From a virus: a DNA stretch of 40,405 nucleotides. Numbering within the stretch: the first letter of the stretch is position 1; each line of letters opens with the position of its first letter. The DNA is taken from the IMG/VR virus record IMGVR_UViG_3300032331_001930, positions 1-40,405 of that record; one strand, given 5' to 3'. The position numbers and the translations under genes were made by a program. The notes below the pieces were generated by a model that worked only from the letters and a program-made list of their open reading frames with translations, did not search any database and had not been told where the DNA came from. This document shows positions 31,561 through 36,731 of the stretch, piece after piece.

Positions 31561-31600
31561 AAAAGGAAAAGGGGCTGGCAGCCGAAGCCACCAGCCCCTT
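31561..31600 (-). terminator. Intrinsic terminator after the 155-aa gene
   Basis: Minus strand: AAGGGGCTGG and CCAGCCCCTT (complement 31591-31600 and 31569-31578) form a 10-bp stem with a 12-base loop, followed by TTTTCCTTTT (31561-31570). It lies 17 bases after the stop of the 31617-32084 gene. Confidence 0.85.
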
Positions 31601-31616
31601 CCCGTGATCCTCGCCC

Positions 31617-32084
31617 CTAGCGCGAGACCCAGCCCTTGTCCGTCATCTCATGATCCTGATCAAACGTTGCGTTATCCTTTGCCGCTGACTTCAAGAGAGA
31701 CTTTCCGTTTGAACCTAGAATCCTAATCACCTTCTCATGGTATTCTTCTCGTGAGATGTCTCCCGCGTTTGTTTCAAGACCGATGTGCTGGCGAAGAGAA
31801 TTCTCGTCATGGTAGATCGGCTCCCACTTACCGTCAACGCAACGGCTGATTGTTGAACCATGAATTGAATACTCAATTCCAAGACGATACAGCCACTCAT
31901 CAATGTTGTCTTCGGAGATCTCCGTGAGACCAACCGACATTGTGAGCCAGACCAGCGCGTCCGTCGTACCCTTCAAATACGACTCGCCAGCCTTCATGCC
32001 GTAGTCCATGTTGTCCTTGGTTGCTACATAGTAGCAGACGTTGTCGTGATCCTTCACGTTTGCAACGTTCCAATTAAGTGGCAT
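31617..32084 (-). CDS. Hypothetical protein of leftward cassette D
   Basis: A 155-residue acidic protein starting at ATG 32084 with AAGGAGGG just upstream (the frame opens earlier at 32117 but inside the leader). Trp-rich N-terminus MPLNWNVANVKDHDNVCYYV, a middle ALVWLTMSVGLTEISEDNIDEWLYRLGI, then YHEKVIRILGSNGKSLLKSAAKDNATF at the end. Single-gene cassette with its own promoter and terminator. No family recognised. Confidence 0.78.
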   Translation of the reverse strand: MPLNWNVANVKDHDNVCYYVATKDNMDYGMKAGESYLKGTTDALVWLTMSVGLTEISEDNIDEWLYRLGIEYSIHGSTISRCVDGKWEPIYHDENSLRQHIGLETNAGDISREEYHEKVIRILGSNGKSLLKSAAKDNATFDQDHEMTDKGWVSR

Positions 32085-32109
32085 CGTGCCCTCCTTGATC
32101 CGTCTTCGC

Positions 32110-32172
32110 CGTTCCACTAGGGTGGAGCGATCCCGACAACATCACAGTACCACACCGCACCGCCGAATACAA
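32110..32172 (-). promoter_or_regulatory. Repeated leftward promoter and leader hairpin, copy D
   Basis: Minus strand: TTGTAT (complement 32167-32172), 17 bases, extended -10 TGG-TACTGT (complement 32144-32149). GGGATCG (32128-32134) follows after nine bases, then hairpin TCCAC-CCTA-GTGGA (32113-32126) and CGGCGAAGACG before AAGGAGGG. The stem sequence differs from copies A-C but the pairing and the loop are kept. Confidence 0.8.
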
Positions 32173-32193
32173 CCTTTTTTAGAATAAGGTTTG

Positions 32194-32305
32194 GTTAAGA
32201 TTCCTTAACCGACCACATACCACACAACCGAACAAATGTCAAGTTAAGATTCCTTAACAATTGTAACAAAACTATCATAAGGAACTATCACTTTATTAAC
32301 TATCA
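32194..32305 (-). repeat. Two dyads plus TGATAGT array, copy D
   Basis: Two perfect GTTAAG-ATTC-CTTAAC dyads at 32194-32209 and 32243-32258, the first 21 bases from the -35 of promoter D. ACTATCA repeats follow at 32271-32277, 32284-32290 and 32299-32305. This copy is the only one with two full dyads. Confidence 0.8.
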
Positions 32306-32316
32306 TAAATTTTTGC

Positions 32317-32354
32317 AAAAAAGTGGGGAGCGGAGCCCCTAGACTCCGCCCCCC
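32317..32354 (-). terminator. Intrinsic terminator of cassette A
   Basis: Minus strand: GGGGGCGGAG (complement 32344-32354) pairs with CTCCGCTCCCC (complement 32325-32335), followed by ACTTTTTT (T-tract complement 32317-32322). It lies 15 bases after the stop of the gene at 32370-32639. Confidence 0.85.
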
Positions 32355-32369
32355 GTTGCCGTTGCGATC

Positions 32370-32639
32370 CTAGATGATGTCGTCTAGGAACGCCTCCAAC
32401 TTCAACGCGTCAACCAACACGTGCGCTGGAACTATGTCGCCATACACCCTGTGCGATACACCCTCTGGCATGGCAACCTTACCCTCTGGATCCCCTTGGT
32501 TGCAGAATTCAACCGCCGCGATCGCTGCATCCTTGAACCCGATCATCGGCGGGTAGCAATTCTGCACCAGATGCAATCCGATCGCTGCATCCGTCGCCAT
32601 CCCAGCATCAACCAGTCCTCGTGCGTATCCGTACCCCAT
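32370..32639 (-). CDS. Hypothetical protein of leftward cassette A (second gene)
   Basis: An 89-residue protein from ATG 32639 with GGGAGG upstream. Helical, Ala-rich start MGYGYARGLVDAGMATDAAIG, an NCYPPMIGFKDAAIAAVEFC middle and an acidic helical end. No motif recognised. One base separates it from the upstream membrane protein gene, so the two form a bicistronic cassette. Confidence 0.75.
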   Translation of the reverse strand: MGYGYARGLVDAGMATDAAIGLHLVQNCYPPMIGFKDAAIAAVEFCNQGDPEGKVAMPEGVSHRVYGDIVPAHVLVDALKLEAFLDDII

Positions 32640-32640
32640 G

Positions 32641-32841
32641 TTAGCGCCTCCCTTCATGCTTCGCCGCGTAGTGCTTCGCCACGCGAGTCTCAACCGCGTC
32701 GTATAGCACAGCCAGCCATACGATCGCCCCTGATGCGATCAACCATGCCGCCACCCCGTAGGCGAACGATTCAAACTCCCACCCCACTAGGGCGCCCACC
32801 ACGAACGTGCTCGCCATGACCAGATTCTCCCACTTGTCCAT
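32641..32841 (-). CDS. Small membrane protein of cassette A (first gene)
   Basis: A 66-residue protein from ATG 32841 preceded by AGGAGGAACAC. Two probable membrane segments (MASTFVVGALVGWEFE and YGVAAWLIASGAIVWLAVLYDAV), then a basic tail RVAKHYAAKHEGRR. The frame opens upstream at 32892 inside the leader hairpin. Function unknown; an early phage membrane protein could affect host envelope or superinfection. Confidence 0.75.
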   Translation of the reverse strand: MDKWENLVMASTFVVGALVGWEFESFAYGVAAWLIASGAIVWLAVLYDAVETRVAKHYAAKHEGRR

Positions 32842-32861
32842 GTGTTCCTCCTGTATCCTGT

Positions 32862-32928
32862 CTTCGCCGCACCCTAGGGGGTGCGATCCCAACTACTGAA
32901 CAGTACCACAGACAGCGTTAAGGATCAA
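32862..32928 (-). promoter_or_regulatory. Repeated leftward promoter and leader hairpin, copy A
   Basis: Minus strand: TTGATC (complement 32923-32928), 17 bases, TGG-TACTGT (complement 32900-32905), then nine bases and GGGATCG (32884-32890). Hairpin GCACCC-CCTA-GGGTGC (32869-32884) follows, then GGCGAAGACAGGA and AGGAGG before the ATG at 32841. Estimated leader about 50 bases. Confidence 0.82.
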
Positions 32929-32939
32929 CCCCTAAGATG

Positions 32940-33002
32940 GTTAAGATTCCTTAACAATCGGAACTATCATTTTTTAAGGAACTATCACTTTATTAACTAT
33001 CA
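32940..33002 (-). repeat. Dyad plus TGATAGT array, copy A
   Basis: A perfect GTTAAG-ATTC-CTTAAC dyad at 32940-32955, 11 bases from the -35. ACTATCA repeats at 32963-32969, 32981-32987 and 32996-33002. Same order as the other cassettes. Confidence 0.8.
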
Positions 33003-33015
33003 TTTTTTGCCCAAC

Positions 33016-33046
33016 AAAAAAGGGAGCGCCTCGCGGCGCCCCCCTT
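33016..33046 (-). terminator. Intrinsic terminator of cassette B
   Basis: Minus strand: GGGGGGCGCC (complement 33035-33044), loop GCGA, GGCGCTCCC (complement 33022-33030), then TTTTTT (complement 33016-33021). It lies 12 bases after the stop of the gene at 33059-33400. Confidence 0.87.
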
Positions 33047-33058
33047 CTTGCCCCTAAC

Positions 33059-33400
33059 CTAGCGGATGTGGATAACCATCCCCCCATCCTCGCACGACTT
33101 CTGAACCCCTCGTGCTGTAACACTCTGATGCTTGCTCGTCGTTCGGCTGTACTTCTCCGCGGGAATTACCCACGAACCGTCATCAAGCCTCCATGCGATC
33201 GGTGTCGCGTACGACTTCACCACATAGCGGATGCGCTCATCATCCGCCTTGAACCGATCAAGCGCTGAACCGTATGCGATCCCTGCTGGTGTGTTCCCGC
33301 CCCGTGCGATACTATACCCATGAAGTGCCGAAGCGTAGAAGTCTACACCCTTGGCGATCATGTCTACCGCCTGCTTCTGATTAACCCGAACACCGTTCAT
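33059..33400 (-). CDS. Hypothetical protein of leftward cassette B
   Basis: A 113-residue protein from ATG 33400 with AAGGAGGAAAC upstream; an upstream frame to 33499 is within the leader. RYVVKSYATPIAWRLDDGSWVIPAEKYSRTTSKHQSVTA has the SYxTPIAW...YSxTTSxH pattern found in many small phage proteins of unknown function. Single-gene cassette with own promoter and terminator. Confidence 0.78.
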   Translation of the reverse strand: MNGVRVNQKQAVDMIAKGVDFYASALHGYSIARGGNTPAGIAYGSALDRFKADDERIRYVVKSYATPIAWRLDDGSWVIPAEKYSRTTSKHQSVTARGVQKSCEDGGMVIHIR

Positions 33401-33420
33401 GTTTCCTCCTTCGTCCTGTC

Positions 33421-33486
33421 TTCGCCGCACCCTAGGGGGTGTGTTCCTGACTTCTGAACAGTAACACAGCCGCAACCCCATTACAA
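33421..33486 (-). promoter_or_regulatory. Repeated leftward promoter and leader hairpin, copy B
   Basis: Minus strand: TTGTAA (complement 33481-33486), 17 bases, TGT-TACTGT (complement 33458-33463). The hairpin CACCC-CCTA-GGGTG lies at 33428-33441, then GCGGCGAAGACAGGA before AAGGAGG. The GGGATCG block is degenerate here (AGGAACA). Confidence 0.8.
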
Positions 33487-33507
33487 CCAATTTACGCATA
33501 AGGTTTG

Positions 33508-33581
33508 GTTAAGGTTTCTTCACCGTCGTTAACAATGTAACAATCGGACTATCATAAGGAACTATCATTTATTTACTATCA
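33508..33581 (-). repeat. Dyad plus TGATAGT array, copy B
   Basis: A degenerate dyad GTTAAG-GTTT-CTTCAC (33508-33523) 21 bases from the -35, and ACTATCA repeats at 33548-33554, 33561-33567 and 33575-33581. GTAACAATCGG precedes the first repeat, as in copy C. Confidence 0.75.
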
Positions 33582-33582
33582 C

Positions 33583-33617
33583 AAAAAAGAGGAGAGGCGC
33601 CCTAGGCGCCCCTCCCC
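33583..33617 (-). terminator. Intrinsic terminator of cassette C
   Basis: Minus strand: GGGGAGGGGCGCC (complement 33605-33617), loop TAG, GGCGCCTCTCCTC (complement 33589-33601), then TTTTTT (complement 33583-33588). It starts eight bases after the stop of the gene at 33625-33993. Confidence 0.88.
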
Positions 33618-33624
33618 TTGATTG

Positions 33625-33993
33625 TTACAGGTTGCTGATCGCGTCCTGCACCTCTTCTAGGACTTCCTGCCTGACCTCCTCCTTAATCTCGTCCTCCAAT
33701 TCCTCGCGCACCTCGTCGCGGATCTCGTCGGTTAGATTCTCCTTGACTTCCGCCTCTACGCGATCCCAGAGATCGCCACCTAGAAGCGTCCGAATCTCTT
33801 CGGCGCTGATGTCTGTTTCTCCGTCGCTGATGTGTGAGCGCTCGCCGCTCGTCCAATCCTTCGCGTTATCCAGAACCGTGCCAATGAACTTCTGGAACTT
33901 CGGCGCCCGTTCAACGGCTCGCTCCGCTACGGCTGCCGCTGCCGTCGCATGAATCGCGTTCATGACGTTCGCCTGATCCTGATTCTCGTTCAT
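33625..33993 (-). CDS. Coiled-coil acidic protein of leftward cassette C
   Basis: A 122-residue protein, first leftward gene next to the control hub. Ala-rich helix at residues 12-28 (AIHATAAAAVAERAVER), a middle acidic region, then from residue 80 to the end a long Glu-rich helix (EVKENLTDEIRDEVREELED and onward), a likely coiled coil. ATG 33993 follows AAGGGGGAAAC. The acidic helix is reminiscent of DNA-mimic or adaptor proteins, but no family is recognised. Confidence 0.78.
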   Translation of the reverse strand: MNENQDQANVMNAIHATAAAAVAERAVERAPKFQKFIGTVLDNAKDWTSGERSHISDGETDISAEEIRTLLGGDLWDRVEAEVKENLTDEIRDEVREELEDEIKEEVRQEVLEEVQDAISNL

Positions 33994-34009
33994 GTTTCCC
34001 CCTTCGTGC

Positions 34010-34079
34010 TGTCTTCGTCGCCCCCTAGGGGGAGCGATCCCGACGCCCTATTTGTACCATGCCGATGGTTAATTCCCAA
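34010..34079 (-). promoter_or_regulatory. Repeated leftward promoter and leader hairpin, copy C
   Basis: Minus strand: TTGGGA (complement 34074-34079), 17 bases, TGG-TACAAA (complement 34051-34056), nine bases, GGGATCG (34035-34041). The leader hairpin is CTCCC-CCTA-GGGGG (34020-34034 region), then GCGACGAAGACAG before AAGGGGGAAAC. First promoter of the leftward side after the hub. Confidence 0.78.
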
Positions 34080-34090
34080 CCCCTGTTGCG

Positions 34091-34170
34091 TATAAGGTTT
34101 CTTAACAATTGTAACAATCGGACTATCATTTTTTCTACTATCATAAGGAACTATCACTTAATTACTATCA
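34091..34170 (-). repeat. Degenerate dyad plus TGATAGT array (four repeats), copy C
   Basis: TATAAG-GTTT-CTTAAC (34091-34106), a degenerate copy of the dyad, lies 11 bases from the -35. Four ACTATCA repeats follow at 34122-34128, 34137-34143, 34150-34156 and 34164-34170, the longest array. It borders the hub directly; no terminator lies here because no leftward gene is upstream. Confidence 0.75.
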
Positions 34171-34202
34171 TCCCCGCTGCGCGCTGCGAAATAGATCATC
34201 TG

Positions 34203-34268
34203 TTCCCCTGTATGCGCCACGGAGAGGCTCGCAAAACAGGGGGGGTGCCCCTGTACCCCAAACAGGGG
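34203..34268. repeat. ACAGGGG/CCCCTGT alternating hairpin half-sites
   Basis: CCCCTGT at 34204-34210, ACAGGGG at 34236-34242, CCCCTGT at 34248-34254 and ACAGGGG at 34262-34268. The central CCCCTGT can pair with either flanking ACAGGGG (5- or 7-base loops), so two mutually exclusive hairpins are possible. It lies in a region with many runs of C and G and without a convincing gene. Confidence 0.7.
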
Positions 34269-34309
34269 GGCGCTCTCGTCTCCGTCGCTCCTGACCCCAA
34301 GTACGGGCA

Positions 34310-34408
34310 TGGCACAGGTTGTGCCAGTTAGCACTCATGGGGGGTAGGTCTGCTAGTGGCACAGGTTGTGCCAGTTGGCATAGCGGAGGGGTGGCACAGG
34401 TTGTGCCA
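34310..34408. repeat. Three copies of a perfect TGGCACA-N3-TGTGCCA dyad
   Basis: Identical 17-base sequences TGGCACAGGTTGTGCCA at 34310-34326, 34357-34373 and 34392-34408. The first two are followed by GTT and a GCA motif. Spacing is 47 and 35 bases. The dyad symmetry indicates a dimeric DNA-binding protein, so these are operators or replication iterons. No overlapping gene is convincing. Confidence 0.85.
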
Positions 34409-34410
34409 TG

Positions 34411-34538
34411 TGAGGCGTCCTCATGTCTGACCATGCGCGGGGGTATGTGAGGCGTCTTCACAAAGGGGGGTGGGGGGGTAATACACTCTCCCCCCTCATG
34501 AAGCATCCTCACATTGTCTGCCACATGAGGAACCCTCA
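34411..34538. repeat. Four copies of a TGAGG-N3-CCTCA dyad
   Basis: Cores at 34411-34423 (TGAGGCGTCCTCA), 34448-34460 (TGAGGCGTCTTCA), 34499-34511 (TGAAGCATCCTCA) and 34526-34538 (TGAGGAACCCTCA). Consensus TGTGAGG-N3-CCTCACA. The first core begins two bases after the last TGGCACA dyad. A second regulator or initiator site family is likely. Confidence 0.8.
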
Positions 34539-34590
34539 CATTTTTGCTGACCCCCCCTCTCCCCCCAGCATTTGAGCGTGGGGAGGCGTC

Positions 34591-34604
34591 GGTATAGTAA
34601 TACC
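34591..34604. promoter_or_regulatory. GGTAT-AGTA-ATACC dyad with -10-like TATAGT
   Basis: A perfect 5-bp dyad with TATAGT (34593-34598) inside, preceded at 15-16 bases by TTGAG-like sequence. It could be a weak rightward promoter, or an operator. The evidence is limited to the sequence itself. Confidence 0.4.
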
Positions 34605-34678
34605 CCACCCCCAAAAGTTTGCACACCCTGTGACAACCCCCCTACCCCCTCCAAGCACGGAATGCAAGTCTCCATAGC

Positions 34679-34704
34679 CTTTTCATTGACAGGCATATGA
34701 AAAG
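34679..34704. other. CTTTTCAT/ATGAAAAG inverted repeat
   Basis: CTTTTCAT (34679-34686) and ATGAAAAG (34697-34704) form an 8-bp stem around TGACAGGCAT, which includes a TTGACA-like sequence. Neither a matching -10 nor a gene start is present. It may be an operator near the rightward promoter. Confidence 0.4.
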
Positions 34705-34765
34705 AAAGGCTTGCCTAGAAATTTAAAAAATCGTACCTGCGCTCAAATGCAACAAATGACCAATT

Positions 34766-34781
34766 GTTAAGAAAACTTAAC
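34766..34781. promoter_or_regulatory. GTTAAG-AAAA-CTTAAC dyad on the rightward side
   Basis: A perfect dyad of the same half-sites as in the leftward cassettes, preceded by CAATT. It lies about 180 bases upstream of the first rightward gene (ATG 34959). It suggests that one regulator binds both leftward and rightward control regions. Confidence 0.65.
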
Positions 34782-34785
34782 ATGT

Positions 34786-34958
34786 CACTTCTTACAAAAA
34801 GGACCTGTTTTCGTGGTAGTAAGTGGGGGGATAAAGGGGGGCAAACGAAGGCTCCCCCGACAGGCATAGCAGTTACGCTAAACCAACGGGGAGCCGAGAA
34901 GGTCATCCAGATATCCCCTCCGTTTAAGGAGGGGTCTACCCAAATACAGGAGAATACA
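34786..34958 (+). promoter_or_regulatory. Structured 5' leader of the rightward unit
   Basis: Pairs seen: CACTTCTTAC (34786-34795) with GTAGTAAGTG (34816-34825), one mismatch; GGCTCCCC (34850-34857) with GGGGAGCC (34888-34895), with inner TAGC/GCTA; and CCCCTCC (34915-34921) with GGAGGGG (34928-34934). The ribosome-binding site CAGGAGA and ATG 34959 follow. No riboswitch family is recognised. The hairpins may control transcription elongation or translation of the late genes. Confidence 0.55.
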
Positions 34959-35690
34959 ATGGCAGTTGATAAGAGTTACGGTTCAGGAAAGTCCCGCACG
35001 GCAGCAAATTCGAACGCCCGTGCCCGCGTAGCCGCTGGTCGCTTTACCAAGGGGAAGAAGCGTGCAGTTGATAACCTAGTATCCCGAAACAAGGCAGCAT
35101 CTCCAAGCATGGCTAGAGACAAGTTCAACCCTAAAGTGGCTCGGGGGGCTGCAGACGTACTCGAGTTTGCCACTGGCGTTCGCGTCGGTCGCAAGGGCAT
35201 CAAGAGCGTAGATCCGCTGACTCTCGGCATGGCGTTCCTTCCGCTTGGAAAGGCAACGCGAGTTGCCCAGACGCTCCTTAATGCCAACAAGGGTACTAAG
35301 GCGGCTGCGTTAATGGCTAGGTCCGCAACTGCAGAGGCTGGTAGGGCGGCTTCTCGGCAGTGGGCTGCCACACAAGCAATGAAGGGCAGCGGGAAGAAGT
35401 TCCAGGCAAGTGCTGCCAAGGCATGGCATATGCGATTCCTTGGTGAGAACCTGAAGGCTGCTGCTAAGGCTGTGCCAAAGAAGGCAAGCCTTGCTGTTCC
35501 TCCTACAATTGGTAGCAAGTTGTTAAATGCCAATCGCGCTAATACCGCTGTTAAGCGTGCACAAAGCGCGTTTAACGATTCACTTAGGGCGGCAAAGGGA
35601 AAGTCATTTGGCGTACTTGAAGGTCTAGAGACTTCAGCAAGCAAGTTGCAGCGACTTAGGTCTAACGGCGTTCCTAAGCGCGGTCGATAA
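34959..35690 (+). CDS. Basic late protein ending KRGR
   Basis: A 243-residue, highly basic, Ala-rich protein. I start at ATG 34959 with CAGGAGA upstream; the open frame to 34764 is leader. Residues 1-60 are low complexity (SGKSRTAANSNARARVAAG). VLEFATGVRVGRKGIKSVDPLTLGMAFLPLGKATRV is a hydrophobic part reminiscent of DPLT-type virion proteins. Ends GVPKRGR. It is the first gene of the rightward unit, probably a virion or DNA-bound protein. Confidence 0.8.
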   Translation: MAVDKSYGSGKSRTAANSNARARVAAGRFTKGKKRAVDNLVSRNKAASPSMARDKFNPKVARGAADVLEFATGVRVGRKGIKSVDPLTLGMAFLPLGKATRVAQTLLNANKGTKAAALMARSATAEAGRAASRQWAATQAMKGSGKKFQASAAKAWHMRFLGENLKAAAKAVPKKASLAVPPTIGSKLLNANRANTAVKRAQSAFNDSLRAAKGKSFGVLEGLETSASKLQRLRSNGVPKRGR

Positions 35691-35696
35691 ATCTCC

Positions 35697-36332
35697 ATGG
35701 CAAAGCGCGGTCTGACCAAGGGCAAGAAGCGAGAGATTCCACTCAGTCAAATGAGCAAAGCGGAATACAACGCAAGAATTGTCCAGGGTCAGGGCGCAAG
35801 GCGCCGCAGCAACGGGGACTTCTCCTCCAACGCACTGGAAGCCTTTACTGGGTTTAACAGTCGGGACGGTGTAGACCTTGGCGATATCGCTGGTCTTGCA
35901 ATGACCGCTGCCACGCTTGGCACAGGGGCAGTCATTAAAAGCGCTGCTCGTCGAGCCACCGCAGTTGGTCTTCGGGACACAATCATTGCAAAGGGCGGAG
36001 TGACTATTAACTCCAAGGCAATGAAGGTTGTCTCGCCAAAGCGTGGATACGCAGTTGGGATCACCAACAAGACGGCAGTAAAAGTTCCAGTAAAGAAGGC
36101 AAGTGCTGGCAATATCCTTAAGGCATTTGACCAGGTTCAAAATAAGTACACCCCGAAAAACATGGGTGCATGGGTCCAACGTGGACAAATCCATATCGAC
36201 CCAACCCGCATTGTAAAATCATATGGCAAGGCACAAAGGATTGGTAGGAAAATGAATCAAGACAGCGTCTACTCCTTCGGTGCAAACAAGGGAAAAGGGG
36301 CAAGCCTCAAAGTAATTAAGCGCGGACGATGA
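35697..36332 (+). CDS. Basic late protein with C-terminal GAWV domain
   Basis: A 211-residue protein. Residues 1-90 are basic and partly hydrophobic (LGDIAGLAMTAATLGTGAVI). Residues 93-200 align with the whole 128-residue leftward protein at 30993-31379: AKGGVTINSKAMKVVSPKRG with KNGGGTFDAKTFEPVEPKDG, and MGAWVQRGQIHIDPTRIVKS with VGAWVKDGFVHLDPVEIYVG, then VYSF with IYSF. The protein ends KVIKRGR. Start ATG 35697 lies six bases after the previous stop. It may carry the domain into the virion or host. Confidence 0.8.
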   Translation: MAKRGLTKGKKREIPLSQMSKAEYNARIVQGQGARRRSNGDFSSNALEAFTGFNSRDGVDLGDIAGLAMTAATLGTGAVIKSAARRATAVGLRDTIIAKGGVTINSKAMKVVSPKRGYAVGITNKTAVKVPVKKASAGNILKAFDQVQNKYTPKNMGAWVQRGQIHIDPTRIVKSYGKAQRIGRKMNQDSVYSFGANKGKGASLKVIKRGR

Positions 36333-36730
36333 GCACGCGCCTAGAAGAGGCGCAGCGTTACGTAGACAACGCCAAGCGCATCCTGAACCTCACCCAATGG
36401 GAAATCAAGGTCAAGGATTACCCTTCGGCTGAAGATGCCTACGCAGACATCGAGCCACACGATCACCTCTGGCACGCAAAGTTGCGTCTGTCCGAGGACT
36501 TCTTTAAGGAACCCGCTGTTGAGCAGCGCAAGATTATCGCCCATGAGTTGCTTCACCTGCACTATGCAGGGGTGGAGCGGCTGGTAAACAGTGTGCACGA
36601 CACTCTCGGTGTCGCGGCAGCAGACATCTACTCGAAGGTGTGGGAGATCGAGGTTGAGCGGTCAGCGGATGCGCTGTCTGGACCAGTTGGCGGTCTGTTG
36701 CCAATTCCGAAGTTTAAGGGGACAAAGTAA
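36329..36730 (+). CDS. Zincin-like metallopeptidase domain protein
   Basis: A 133-residue protein with HELLH at residues 72-76 (IIAHELLHLHYAG), the zinc-binding HExxH motif of zincins. The later WEIEVERSADALS segment gives a possible third ligand Glu. It is acidic, unlike its basic neighbours. Start ATG 36329 overlaps the previous stop (ATGA). A role in processing late or host proteins is inferred; no recognised family such as prohead protease fits. Confidence 0.78.
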   Translation: MSTRLEEAQRYVDNAKRILNLTQWEIKVKDYPSAEDAYADIEPHDHLWHAKLRLSEDFFKEPAVEQRKIIAHELLHLHYAGVERLVNSVHDTLGVAAADIYSKVWEIEVERSADALSGPVGGLLPIPKFKGTK

Positions 36731-36731
36731 G

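Larger units (their letters stand above)
33994..34958. other. Non-coding control hub between divergent units
   Basis: About 960 bases without a convincing gene. From left to right it holds leader and promoter C, the TGATAGT array, ACAGGGG/CCCCTGT hairpins, three TGGCACA dyads, four TGAGG dyads, C/G runs, the GGTAT dyad, the CTTTTCAT repeat, the GTTAAG dyad and the structured late leader. Open frames on either strand (for example 34168-34626 minus) are explained by the repeats and have no good start or family. It is the only place where the two transcription directions diverge, so it is the best candidate for origin and/or switch. Confidence 0.75.

Noticed and set aside
31510-34170. CRISPR array interpretation of the TGATAGT repeats
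   Set aside because: The repeat unit is only 7 bases with 6-11-base gaps, not 24-40-base repeats with unique spacers, and no cas operon is present; the Cas4-like nuclease is part of the ERF recombination block.
34310-34326. TGGCAC...GC spacing resembling a sigma54 -24/-12 promoter
   Set aside because: The spacing fits, but the sequence is a perfect dyad repeated three times, the -12 element is GTGC instead of TTGC, and no sigma54 activator is visible.
34059-34331. A 90-residue open frame on the plus strand over the copy C array
   Set aside because: It runs through the promoter, the TGATAGT repeats and the hairpins, and its composition is not protein-like.
34168-34626. A 152-residue open frame on the minus strand through the hub
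   Set aside because: Its sequence is generated by the repeated dyads and C/G runs, it has no ribosome-binding site and no recognisable domain.
34687-34713. TTGACA near 34687 as the late promoter
   Set aside because: No -10-like hexamer lies at 16-18 bases; the sequence is better explained as the loop of the CTTTTCAT/ATGAAAAG inverted repeat.
34976-35725. A 249-residue minus-strand frame opposite the basic late protein
   Set aside because: Shadow of the Ala/Lys-rich coding frame; no ribosome-binding site and Leu/Ala/Phe/Arg-biased composition.
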